Assembly (NCBI GenBank): GCA_963752695.1
Contig: CAVVZB010000001.1
Span: 248,001 to 312,000, forward strand
DNA from: Bog-113 sp963752695
GTDB taxonomy: Bacteria; Acidobacteriota; Terriglobia; Bryobacterales; Bryobacteraceae
Reading direction: 5' to 3'
Length of the DNA stretch: 64,000 nucleotides
Part shown: positions 1 to 7,349 of the stretch, piece by piece
Position numbering within the stretch: the first letter of the stretch is position 1
Layout: each line of letters starts with the position of its first letter
Notes under the pieces: model-generated
The model's input: the letters and a program-made list of their open reading frames with translations, nothing else
The model's database searches: none
Told to the model about the DNA's origin: nothing
Translations under genes and position numbers: made by a program

Positions 1-173
1 ACGCCGCCAAGGGTTTCGGTTTCATCCAGAGAGAGAGCGGAGAAGACGTTTTCGTTCATTTTTCCGCCATACAGTCCGAGGGCTATCGCAGCCTCGATGA
101 AGGTTCCAACGTCGAGTTCGAAGTCCTGAATGGCCCGAAAGGGTTGCAGGCCGCGAACGTGACCGCCGGCTAG
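1..173 (+). CDS. Cold-shock protein (CspA family), 5' end outside window
   Basis: The reading frame enters at base 3 and ends with TAG at 171-173, giving 56 C-terminal residues of a cold-shock domain. The RNA-binding motifs RNP1 (KGFGFI) and RNP2 (VFVHF) are intact, followed by the typical FEV...G.KG.QA.NV ending. Such proteins are about 66-70 residues, so only about 10-14 N-terminal residues are missing. They bind single-stranded RNA and DNA in the cytoplasm and act as RNA chaperones. Start codon and promoter lie upstream of the window, so whether it is cold-induced cannot be judged. Confidence 0.93.
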   Translation, partial: AAKGFGFIQRESGEDVFVHFSAIQSEGYRSLDEGSNVEFEVLNGPKGLQAANVTAG

Positions 174-189
174 CCGCGCATCTTTGAGA

Positions 190-230
190 GACCGGGCGGG
201 ACGCCATGTCGCAAATCTCCCCGCCCGGTC
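190..230 (+). terminator. Hairpin downstream of the cold-shock gene
   Basis: An 11-bp perfect inverted repeat (GACCGGGCGGG at 190-200, CCCGCCCGGTC at 220-230) encloses a 19-nt loop, 16 bp after the csp stop. No T-tract follows, so it is not a classical intrinsic terminator. It may end the csp message, stabilise its 3' end, or both. Confidence 0.5.
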
Positions 231-257
231 TGTCAAACTGTAAGCAAGGATGAATGA

Positions 258-476
258 TTGAGTAAAGAAGACAGCATCGAAGTAACCGGCACCGTCCTCG
301 AAAAATTCCCCAGCGGTCTCTTTAGCGTCCAACTGGAACAGAACCGAGTTGTATTAGCTCATCTGGCAGGCCGTTTACGCCGCAATCGCATCCGCGTGCT
401 GGCCGGAGACCGGGTCACCCTTGAGCTCTCCCCCTACGATCTCACCAAGGGCCGGATCACGTTCCGCCATCGCTGA
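258..476 (+). CDS. infA: Translation initiation factor IF-1
   Basis: A 72-residue S1/OB-fold protein that matches IF-1 over its full length: it opens SKEDSIEV.GTV and ends DLTKGRITFRHR, the usual IF-1 tail. IF-1 binds the A site of the 30S subunit during initiation. The start is TTG at 258. The nearby ATG at 254 reads into a stop after two codons, while AAGGA at 246-250 sits 7 nt before the TTG. It lies between a cold-shock gene and an epimerase gene rather than in a ribosomal protein operon, which suggests the infA/csp pair is a translation-related unit separate from the spc operon. Confidence 0.93.
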   Translation: MSKEDSIEVTGTVLEKFPSGLFSVQLEQNRVVLAHLAGRLRRNRIRVLAGDRVTLELSPYDLTKGRITFRHR

Positions 477-503
477 TCCGCAGCGCAAGTTCTACCCTGT
501 TCC

Positions 504-1622
504 ATGTTGAAAGCGCTTTTCGTGTTCGGAACCCGGCCGGAAGCGGTAAAGCTTTGCCCGGTAATCCTGCACTTTCGCAGCCGCCCGGAAGAGTTCCAGG
601 TGCACGTGTGCATCACGGCGCAGCATCGCTCCATGCTCGATCAAGTGCTGGATGCGTTCCAGGTCAAGCCTGATTTCGATCTCGACCTGATGCTCCCGGG
701 CCAGACTTTGGCCGGACTAACCGGCCGTATGATGAGCGCGCTCGAGGGCGTTCTGGAGAGCGTCAACCCGGACGTCGTGATCGTGCAGGGCGACACCACC
801 ACCACATTGTGCGGAGCGCTCGCAGCCTTCTACCGCCGCATTCCAGTGGCGCACGTGGAAGCCGGTCTGCGCACCGGCGACATGACACAGCCGTTTCCAG
901 AAGAGATGAACCGCGTGGTCACCACCCGGCTGGCAGCGATTCATCTGGCCGCCACCCGACAAGCCGCCGATCACCTGCTGGCGGAATCGGTTGCTCCCGA
1001 ACAAATCTTCATCACGGGGCAGAGCGGCATTGACGCCGTCCTGTTCGTTCGCGATCGCCTGCTCGACGGCACCCTGCGTGGCTCGGCTTGGGATCAACTC
1101 GACCCCGGCAAGAAACTGGTCGTTGTCACCGCGCACCGCCGCGAGAGCTTCGGCGCGGCCTTTGAGAGTCTCTGCCTGGGAATCGCCCGGATTGCGGGGC
1201 GCGACGATGTTCAGATCGTCTATCCGGTCCACCGCAATCCCAACGTGACCGACCCGGCGCAACGTATCCTGGGCGCTCTGAAAAATGTTTTCCTGGTCGA
1301 GCCGCTCGATTACGTGTCCTTCGTCGACCTGATGCGCCGCGCGGATCTGCTGATCACCGATTCCGGCGGAGTGCAGGAGGAAGGACCCTCTTTGGGAAAG
1401 CCGATACTCGTCATGCGGGACAAGACCGAGCGCCCGGAAGCGGTCGCAGCCGGAACCGTGAAGTTGGTGGGCACCGACGGTGATCGTATCGCTCGCGAAG
1501 CCAACATGCTGCTCGATGACGAGCAGACTCGCCTCCGCATGTCGCGCGTTCACAACCCTTACGGCGATGGTCACGCCAGCCGCCGCATCGCCGATGCAAT
1601 CCAAACAATATCAATCAGTTAA
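504..1622 (+). CDS. wecB: UDP-N-acetylglucosamine 2-epimerase (non-hydrolysing)
   Basis: 372 residues, the normal length for the family. It interconverts UDP-GlcNAc and UDP-ManNAc, feeding ManNAc-type sugars into cell-surface polysaccharides. Seen: the N-terminal FGTRPEAVKL motif, the GDTTTT nucleotide loop, HVEAGLRTGD with the PFPEEMNR segment, TAHRRESFG, and the SGGVQEE motif near residues 289-295. The ATG at 504 fits the usual N-terminus. It is cytoplasmic. It is 27 bp downstream of infA, and its natural partners may be the glycosyltransferases further along the window. The alternative, a hydrolysing epimerase, is less likely because those carry different N-terminal sequences. Confidence 0.93.
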   Translation: MLKALFVFGTRPEAVKLCPVILHFRSRPEEFQVHVCITAQHRSMLDQVLDAFQVKPDFDLDLMLPGQTLAGLTGRMMSALEGVLESVNPDVVIVQGDTTTTLCGALAAFYRRIPVAHVEAGLRTGDMTQPFPEEMNRVVTTRLAAIHLAATRQAADHLLAESVAPEQIFITGQSGIDAVLFVRDRLLDGTLRGSAWDQLDPGKKLVVVTAHRRESFGAAFESLCLGIARIAGRDDVQIVYPVHRNPNVTDPAQRILGALKNVFLVEPLDYVSFVDLMRRADLLITDSGGVQEEGPSLGKPILVMRDKTERPEAVAAGTVKLVGTDGDRIAREANMLLDDEQTRLRMSRVHNPYGDGHASRRIADAIQTISIS

Positions 1623-1663
1623 CGTTCGAAGACAGCTGTCCTGAATAGGCCATAGGTACTATT

Positions 1664-1676
1664 TAATTCTAATAGC
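1664..1676 (+). repeat. 13-bp motif shared with the kaiC-like/GT2 intergenic region
   Basis: TAATTCTAATAGC occurs here, 33 bp before the AAA+/receiver gene, and again on the minus strand at 18250-18262, just before the KaiC-like gene. Both sites lie in AT-rich gaps next to signalling genes. A 13-bp match can arise by chance, so a shared operator is only a suggestion. Confidence 0.3.
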
Positions 1677-1694
1677 GATTTTGGTACCGGTGGC

Positions 1695-1700
1695 TATAAT
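1695..1700 (+). promoter_or_regulatory. Perfect -10 box just upstream of the AAA+/receiver gene
   Basis: TATAAT at 1695-1700 ends 9 nt before the ATG at 1710. No good -35 box is seen 16-18 bp upstream (1672-1677 reads ATAGCG). If used, transcription would start within a few bases of the ATG and give an almost leaderless mRNA. No Shine-Dalgarno sequence is visible. Confidence 0.4.
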
Positions 1701-1709
1701 GAGCGCAGA

Positions 1710-3155
1710 ATGGTGGACCGAAATGCGAAACCAACGTCGGCAACGCCGCGTTCCCGAAAAAAGCCAGACGATGCTGTCGAAAATTTGACAGCGGTGCTGG
1801 CTCAGAAAGTTGTCGGCCAGCCGGCAGCGACCAAAGTCATTGTTCCGTATATTCAGATGTTTCAGGCTGGCTTATCGCCCGAAGGGCGTCCAGTCGGAAT
1901 CTTCCTCTTGCTCGGTCCCACCGGGACGGGTAAAACCAAAACTGTCGAAGCCTTGGCCGAGATTCTGCATGGAAGCGCCAAAAACGTTCTCAAAGTAGAT
2001 TGCGGCGAGTTTCAGATGGAGCACGAGGTTGCGAAACTGATTGGCGCGCCCCCTGGATACCTCGGACATCGCGAGACGCAGCCGGTACTTTCCCAGCAGA
2101 AAATTACCTCGGTCACCAGCGATAAGTGCGCGCTGTCACTTGTCCTTTTCGATGAAATCGAAAAAGCGGCGCCGTCCATGACCCGCCTACTGCTCGGAGT
2201 TCTCGACAAAGGGCTTCTCCGATTGGGAGATAATTCGGTCGTTAGTTTTGAGAAATGCCTGGTCTTTTTGACGAGTAATCTGGGCGCGCGCGAAATGATG
2301 AAGGAAATTCGCCCGGATTTCGGCTTCCAGGCCGGCGCGAATATGACGCGCTCGGATCTAACTTCTAAATTACAGAGCATTGCCTTGGCCGCTGTCCGGC
2401 GGAAATTCTCACCCGAGTTCGTCAATCGCGTGGATTGCGTTATCACTTATCAACCGCTCACGGTGGAGTCGCTTGCTTCCATCGTCGACCACCAGATTCA
2501 AGACCTGCAAAACCATGTGAACACGCGTTTGGGCAACCGCTGCTTCAATATCGAAGTACCTTTTGAGACCAGGCAGTGGTTGATCGAGAAAGGGACCAGT
2601 TCGGAATACGGCGCCCGCGAGCTCAATCGCACCATTCATCGGAATCTAACCCAGCCGCTGGCCACCATGGTCGCGATGGGGCAGATTGAGCCTTCGAGCC
2701 GCGTACGCGTTGACGTCAATGACGACCGTGAGTCGCTCGTGTTGCGCATTACGGGCGCTAACGAGATCGCGGCGCCCTCGCATCCGACAGTGCTGCTAGT
2801 GGATGACAATCGGGACCTGCTGCACTTCCTGGAAAGGCTGATGGCGGAGGCTGGCTGGAAGTTGCTCACAGCCGAGAGCGCTAGTGAGGCGCGGCGCATT
2901 GTGATCGAACAGAAGCCGAACGCCGCACTGCTGGACTACATGCTTCCCGATGGCAACGGCGTCGAGTTGGGAGTGCAACTGCGTCAGTCCGCGTCGCGCA
3001 TTCAAGTGATCATGATGACCGGGAGTATTCTGCCGCCTGAAGAAGAGGCGACCTGCGAGGAGTACGATTTTCCGGTGCTTCGAAAACCGTTCCTAGCATC
3101 CGACGTCATGAACCAGATTCGAGGGCGATTGGCCGGCGTGGCCACGGCCCGTTGA
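1710..3155 (+). CDS. ClpB D2-type AAA+ ATPase fused to a response-regulator receiver domain
   Basis: 481 residues. The first 350 form one AAA+ module of the Clp/Hsp100 class-2 type: Walker A GPTGTGKT at 69-76, the pore-loop-like GAPPGYLG at 112-119, Walker B LVLFDEIEK at 144-152, sensor-1 LTSN at 187-190, arginine finger FVNR to R240, sensor-2 GAR at 301-303 and a small C-terminal subdomain. Residues 359-475 are a receiver domain with acidic pair D365-D366, phospho-acceptor D409, T437 and K459-P460. Clp N domain, D1 ring and ClpP-binding loop are absent. The likely role is a phosphorylation-controlled remodelling ATPase, cytoplasmic; substrate unknown. No kinase gene adjoins it. Domain calls are firm, function is inference. 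Confidence 0.88.
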   Translation: MVDRNAKPTSATPRSRKKPDDAVENLTAVLAQKVVGQPAATKVIVPYIQMFQAGLSPEGRPVGIFLLLGPTGTGKTKTVEALAEILHGSAKNVLKVDCGEFQMEHEVAKLIGAPPGYLGHRETQPVLSQQKITSVTSDKCALSLVLFDEIEKAAPSMTRLLLGVLDKGLLRLGDNSVVSFEKCLVFLTSNLGAREMMKEIRPDFGFQAGANMTRSDLTSKLQSIALAAVRRKFSPEFVNRVDCVITYQPLTVESLASIVDHQIQDLQNHVNTRLGNRCFNIEVPFETRQWLIEKGTSSEYGARELNRTIHRNLTQPLATMVAMGQIEPSSRVRVDVNDDRESLVLRITGANEIAAPSHPTVLLVDDNRDLLHFLERLMAEAGWKLLTAESASEARRIVIEQKPNAALLDYMLPDGNGVELGVQLRQSASRIQVIMMTGSILPPEEEATCEEYDFPVLRKPFLASDVMNQIRGRLAGVATAR

Positions 3156-3198
3156 GGGGACGTGAATCAGCGTAAGTCTCACAAAATACGGCGGCGAG

Positions 3199-3228
3199 TT
3201 GCCCGTGCGGTCGGAACTGTGGTACCTT
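3199..3228 (+). promoter_or_regulatory. Possible sigma-70 promoter of the ATP synthase operon
   Basis: TTGCCC at 3199-3204 and TACCTT at 3223-3228 are 18 bp apart, about 40 bp before the first b-subunit gene. It is the best candidate in the 115-bp gap after the AAA+/receiver gene, but the -10 match is moderate. Confidence 0.3.
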
Positions 3229-3270
3229 CTTTGTTTCCAGTAAGGTTTCCTTTTTCACCTCCTGAAAAAC

Positions 3271-3720
3271 ATGGATAAGACGCTCCACGACCTAGGCCGA
3301 ATACTGTTAAACGCAGTCCCGACTTTTCTGATCGTGGTCTTTCTCATTCTGTATCTGCGGGCGACTTTTTTTGGCCCGCTTGCGAAGGTTCTGAAGCGCC
3401 GGTACGATGAAACCGAAGGCGCCCGCAAAGCCGCCGAGGAAAGTCTGCGGCAGGCCGAGTTGCGGGTTGCCGAGTACGAAGAGAAGCTACGCGCGGCCCG
3501 TGGCGAACTTTACGCGGAACAGGAACGCGCTTACCGCGATCTCGAGAAAGGTCACGCTCAGAGTCTTGAGTCTGCGCGCCTCGAAGCCGATGCCCAGATA
3601 CGTCGCGCCCACGCGGAATTACAAGCTGAAGTCGACGCCGCCCGCGCGGCTCTCGAATCCCAAACCGGAGAGTTGGCCGATCGCATCGTCTCTCGCGTTC
3701 TGGCAGGGCGCGCTGCATGA
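3271..3720 (+). CDS. atpF: F1Fo ATP synthase subunit b (first copy)
   Basis: 149 residues: one membrane span near residues 12-32 with the F.GP.A..L..R motif, then a long charged, Ala/Glu/Arg-rich helix to the C-terminus, the peripheral-stalk layout. It links the Fo membrane sector to the F1 head. The stop overlaps the next start by ATGA (3717-3720), and the next gene also encodes a b-type stalk protein. The operon therefore encodes a b/b' pair as in cyanobacteria and several Acidobacteria. No strong ribosome binding site precedes the ATG. Confidence 0.88.
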   Translation: MDKTLHDLGRILLNAVPTFLIVVFLILYLRATFFGPLAKVLKRRYDETEGARKAAEESLRQAELRVAEYEEKLRAARGELYAEQERAYRDLEKGHAQSLESARLEADAQIRRAHAELQAEVDAARAALESQTGELADRIVSRVLAGRAA

Positions 3721-4298
3721 AATTGCTTCGTGCAGCCATCCTGATTGGCGGGCTTTCCGCTATTTCCTCCTTGCATGCGCAGGAACCGGCTAAGCCTGAG
3801 GCCACATCAGAGCAGGCCGCGCCGGAGAAAGATCTTACCGGTTGGCAATGGGCTAATTTTCTCGTGCTGGCAGCGGGGATTGGCTATCTCGCGGTCAAGA
3901 TGGGTTCGCCCTACTTCCGCCAGCAATCGAAACAGATTACTCGGGGCCTAGAAGAAGCTCGTCAGCAGCGCATTCAGGCCGAAATTCGCTCGCAAGAAGT
4001 TACCCGGAAACTCGATAACCTCGGCTCTGATATCGATAGCCTTCGCCAGAACGTTCTGCAGGAACAAGCTTTCCAGTCTGAGCGCATGCAGGAACGCGCC
4101 GAATTGGAATTACAACGGGTTCACTCGAACGCTGCCCAGCAGACGGAAATCGCTGGCAAGCAGGCGCGCATTGAGCTGCAACGTTATGCCTCCAAGCTGG
4201 CTGTCGAGCTTGCCGAGCAGCGCGTGCGCGCCCGCATGACGCCCGATGTTCAGCGCGCCCTTGCTAGCCAATTCGTCGAAAGCCTTCGCGCATCATGA
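3717..4298 (+). CDS. atpF: F1Fo ATP synthase subunit b (second copy, with N-terminal signal-like segment)
   Basis: 193 residues. It begins with a signal-peptide-like stretch (MKLLRAAILIGG...SLHAQ), then a charged linker, a second hydrophobic segment at about 43-58 (WANFLVLAAGIGYLAVKM) that is the expected b-subunit span, and a helical, Gln/Glu/Arg-rich stalk to the end. Acidobacterial b subunits with a cleavable leader are known from this order. It sits between the first b and delta genes with 4-bp overlaps on both sides, which argues for translational coupling. Two different b-type chains imply a heterodimeric stalk. Confidence 0.85.
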   Translation: MKLLRAAILIGGLSAISSLHAQEPAKPEATSEQAAPEKDLTGWQWANFLVLAAGIGYLAVKMGSPYFRQQSKQITRGLEEARQQRIQAEIRSQEVTRKLDNLGSDIDSLRQNVLQEQAFQSERMQERAELELQRVHSNAAQQTEIAGKQARIELQRYASKLAVELAEQRVRARMTPDVQRALASQFVESLRAS

Positions 4299-4852
4299 CA
4301 GACACCGGAATCTGCTCCCGCTACGCGCAAGCCTTTGTCGACGCGCTTTTGGGACCCAACTCTGGCGTTGACCCGCACGCCGCTTTGACAGGACTGAACG
4401 ACTTTGCCGCAACCGTGCGAAACTCGCGCGATCTGGAATTGGTGCTGCTCTCGCCTTCGGTTTCTACCCAGCGGAAACGTGCCGTCATCGGTCGCATCGC
4501 CGATGCGATGCCACTTGACCGCCTGGTTCGGAATTTCCTTTTCGTCTTGAGCGATCACCGCCGGCTTCCTTTGCTGCAGGAAGTCGCCGAAATTGCCGCC
4601 GTTGTATTGGATGGGCGTCAGGGCGTCTTGCGAGCAAATATCTCGTCCGCGGAACCGCTTTCCGAGCACGAGCGCATGCAGCTGGCCGAGGCCTTGGGCG
4701 CGCTTACCGGCAAACAGATTCGCATCGATACGGCGCTGGATCCATCGTTGATCGGCGGCATCGTCGCCCGGGTGGGTTCTACGGTTTATGACGGTTCCGT
4801 CCGGGGGCGGCTGCAAGCGATTGGCGAGCGCCTCGCCGCCGAAGGACGATAA
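4295..4852 (+). CDS. atpH: F1Fo ATP synthase subunit delta (OSCP)
   Basis: 185 residues, typical delta length. The N-terminal helical domain begins ICSRYAQAFVDAL, and the C-terminal part carries the conserved LRANISSAEPLSEHE...L...G..I.ID.ALDPSLIGGIVARVGSTVYDGS region. It clamps the stalk to the top of the alpha-beta hexamer. It starts at ATG 4295, overlapping the upstream b gene by ATGA. A 72-bp gap to atpA follows, the largest in this operon. Confidence 0.92.
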   Translation: MTDTGICSRYAQAFVDALLGPNSGVDPHAALTGLNDFAATVRNSRDLELVLLSPSVSTQRKRAVIGRIADAMPLDRLVRNFLFVLSDHRRLPLLQEVAEIAAVVLDGRQGVLRANISSAEPLSEHERMQLAEALGALTGKQIRIDTALDPSLIGGIVARVGSTVYDGSVRGRLQAIGERLAAEGR

Positions 4853-4924
4853 AATCAGCAATTCGCGGCTCGGCAGCCCGGGGGTGGGTGGCACGGGCCG
4901 GCGGCCGAAATTGGAAACGAAATT

Positions 4925-6472
4925 ATGGCTCACTTAGGGGCAGACGAAATCACGAAGTTCCTCCGCGAGGAGATTGAAAATTACGGCACCGCCGTCAGCG
5001 TTGCCGAAGTCGGCACGGTGATGAGCCTGGGCGACGGAATTGCGCGTATCCATGGCTTGGAAAAGGTGATGTCCGGGGAGATGATCGAGTTCCCGCACGG
5101 CGTCCGCGGGCTGGCCATGAACCTGGAAGAAGATCAGGTCGGCGCTGTATTGCTGGGCGAGTATAACGAAATCCGCGAAGGCGATGACGTTAAGCGGACC
5201 GGTCAGATCATGTCCGTTCCCGTGGGCGATGCGCTGATCGGCCGTGTCGTGGATGCGCTCGGACGCCCCATCGATGGCAAGGGTCCCATCAACACCACGC
5301 AGACCAGCCCCATCGAACGCACCGCGCCCGGCGTTATCGACCGGCAGTCGGTCAAGCAGCCCATGCAAACCGGCATCAAGGCCATTGACGCCATGATTCC
5401 CATTGGGCGCGGGCAACGCGAACTCATCATCGGCGACCGCCAGACCGGCAAGACGGCCATCGCCATTGACGCCATCATCAATCAAAAGGGCGGCGACATG
5501 ATCTGCATTTATGTCGCGATCGGTCAGAAGCGCTCTACCGTCGCTCAGGTTGTTAAAACGTTGGAAGAGAACGGGGCGATGGAGTATTCAATCGTCGTCT
5601 CGGCGAGCGCTTCCGATCCGACACCCATGCAATATCTCGCGCCGTATTCCGGTTGTGCAATGGGTGAGTTCTTCCGCGACTCCAAGCGTCACGCGCTTAT
5701 CGTCTACGACGATCTTTCCAAGCATGCGGCGTCCTACCGCGAGATTTCCTTGCTTCTTCGCCGTCCACCTGGGCGCGAAGCGTATCCTGGCGACGTCTTC
5801 TTCCTGCATAGCCGCCTGCTCGAGCGCGCATCCAAGCTTTCCGACGAATTGGGTGGCGGTTCGCTTACCGCGCTGCCGTTCATCGAAACGCAAGCCGGTG
5901 ATGTCTCGGCTTACATCCCGACCAACGTGATCTCGATTACCGATGGTCAGATTTATCTCGAGTCGGATCTGTTCAACTCGAATGTGCGTCCCGCGATCAA
6001 CGTCGGCATTTCCGTTAGCCGCGTCGGTGGCGCCGCGCAAATCAAGGCCATGAAGTCTGTGGCCGGAACGCTGCGGTTGGACATGGCCCAGTACCGCTCG
6101 CTGCAAGCTTTCGCTCAATTCGGTTCCGACCTCGACAAGGCTTCGCAGGCGCAGCTGAATCGCGGCCAGCGGATGGTGGAAGTGCTGAAGCAGAAGCAGT
6201 TTTCGCCGGTTCCCGTGGAAAAGCAGATCGCCATCATCTTCGCTGGCGGGCAGGGTTTTCTCGATGACCTGAAGGTGGAACAGGTACGGCCCTTCGAGGA
6301 AGAACTTTATAAGTTTCTCGATGGTTCCAAACCAGGCGTTCTCCAGATGATCCGCGAAAAGAAGGCTCTGGACGACACCGTGAAGGGTGATCTTACGGCG
6401 GCGCTCAAAGAATTCAAGGAGCGGTTTGTCGCCGATCAGAAAGCGCACAACAACGCGCCGGCGCATGCCTAG
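4925..6472 (+). CDS. atpA: F1Fo ATP synthase subunit alpha
   Basis: 515 residues, full length. Seen: N-terminal beta-barrel (to about residue 95), the P-loop GDRQTGKT at 170-177, YDDLSKHA..YR, the PPGREAYPGDVF segment, and the arginine finger region SVSRVGG. Alpha chains hold non-catalytic nucleotide sites in the alpha3-beta3 head and provide the arginine finger to beta. The start ATG at 4925 gives the normal N-terminus; a GGAAA stretch precedes it. Followed after 6 bp by the gamma gene. Confidence 0.97.
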   Translation: MAHLGADEITKFLREEIENYGTAVSVAEVGTVMSLGDGIARIHGLEKVMSGEMIEFPHGVRGLAMNLEEDQVGAVLLGEYNEIREGDDVKRTGQIMSVPVGDALIGRVVDALGRPIDGKGPINTTQTSPIERTAPGVIDRQSVKQPMQTGIKAIDAMIPIGRGQRELIIGDRQTGKTAIAIDAIINQKGGDMICIYVAIGQKRSTVAQVVKTLEENGAMEYSIVVSASASDPTPMQYLAPYSGCAMGEFFRDSKRHALIVYDDLSKHAASYREISLLLRRPPGREAYPGDVFFLHSRLLERASKLSDELGGGSLTALPFIETQAGDVSAYIPTNVISITDGQIYLESDLFNSNVRPAINVGISVSRVGGAAQIKAMKSVAGTLRLDMAQYRSLQAFAQFGSDLDKASQAQLNRGQRMVEVLKQKQFSPVPVEKQIAIIFAGGQGFLDDLKVEQVRPFEEELYKFLDGSKPGVLQMIREKKALDDTVKGDLTAALKEFKERFVADQKAHNNAPAHA

Positions 6473-6478
6473 CCTTCC

Positions 6479-7339
6479 ATGCCGAGTTTAATCGACATCC
6501 GGCGGCGAATCCGCTCGGTCAAGAATACACAGCAGATCACGCGCGCGCTGAAGATGGTTTCAGCCGCCAAGCTCCGCCGTGCTCAGGAACGCGTGGTGGC
6601 CGGGCGGCCCTACGCGCAATCGATTCGGGAGTTACTCGAGAACGTAGCTTCCGCCGCGGCTGGTGATCCCGATCTGGCCGGCAGCCCACTGCTCGCTCAA
6701 CGGGAAGAAAAACGCATCCAGTTGATCCTGATCACCAGCGATACCGGGCGCGCGGGTGCTTTCAACTCTAACCTCACGCGTAGCGCGGACCGCTTCTTTG
6801 CCGATAAGGGCGGTGAGCAACAGGAAATTCTGGCCGTTGGCAAGAAGGGACGCGATTATTACCGCCGTGCGCAGCGCACCCTGGCAGCCGAGTACATCGG
6901 CGTACTGAACAAGCCCGATTACAGTACCGCCGCCGAGATTGCCAAAGAGACGATCCGCCGCTTTCGTGATCAGGAAATCGACGCCGTGTATCTGATTTAC
7001 AACGAGTTCAAGAGCGTCATTTCTCAGAAAGTTTTTACCACTCGTGTTCTTCCGGTTGAGTTGCCCGAGCAAAGCAATCCGTTGGATTACATCTTCGAGC
7101 AACCTCCGTTGCAACTGCTGGAGCGCCTGCTTCCGCGCTATGTGGAAGTGATGATCTTCCGCGGCATGCTCGAAACCGCCGCCGCCGAACACGCTGCTCG
7201 CATGACCGCGATGGAAGCCGCAACCACGAACGCCGGCAAAGTTATTGACACCCTGACGTTGAATATGAATCGTGCGCGTCAGGCGGCAATCACTAAGGAA
7301 ATTATCGAAGTCGTGAGCGGCGCGTCGGCTCAGGAGTAA
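6479..7339 (+). CDS. atpG: F1Fo ATP synthase subunit gamma
   Basis: 286 residues. The N-terminal helix MPSLIDIRRRIRSVKNTQQIT.ALKMVSAAKLRRAQ is the hallmark of gamma, and the C-terminal helix (EHAARMTAMEAATTNA...L.L..NRARQAAIT.EI.E) matches the other half of the rotating coiled coil. The usual GLCGxxN motif is here altered to RAGAFNSN, a small deviation also seen in some phyla. It turns inside the alpha-beta ring and transmits torque from the c-ring. Same operon, 10 bp before atpD. Confidence 0.95.
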   Translation: MPSLIDIRRRIRSVKNTQQITRALKMVSAAKLRRAQERVVAGRPYAQSIRELLENVASAAAGDPDLAGSPLLAQREEKRIQLILITSDTGRAGAFNSNLTRSADRFFADKGGEQQEILAVGKKGRDYYRRAQRTLAAEYIGVLNKPDYSTAAEIAKETIRRFRDQEIDAVYLIYNEFKSVISQKVFTTRVLPVELPEQSNPLDYIFEQPPLQLLERLLPRYVEVMIFRGMLETAAAEHAARMTAMEAATTNAGKVIDTLTLNMNRARQAAITKEIIEVVSGASAQE

Positions 7340-7349
7340 AAGGAATTTT

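Noticed and set aside
50..230. CSP-infA intergenic hairpin as a cold-responsive riboswitch
   Set aside because: There is only one simple stem, and the leader of csp itself lies outside the window.
717..1604. Long open frame on the minus strand inside the epimerase gene (295 codons)
   Set aside because: It lies fully antisense to a gene with all family motifs, and its translation lacks any recognisable domain. It is a by-product of GC-rich codon use.
5588..6466. 292-codon antisense frame in atpA
   Set aside because: It overlaps a highly conserved catalytic gene, and its sequence is His/Arg-rich without a domain.
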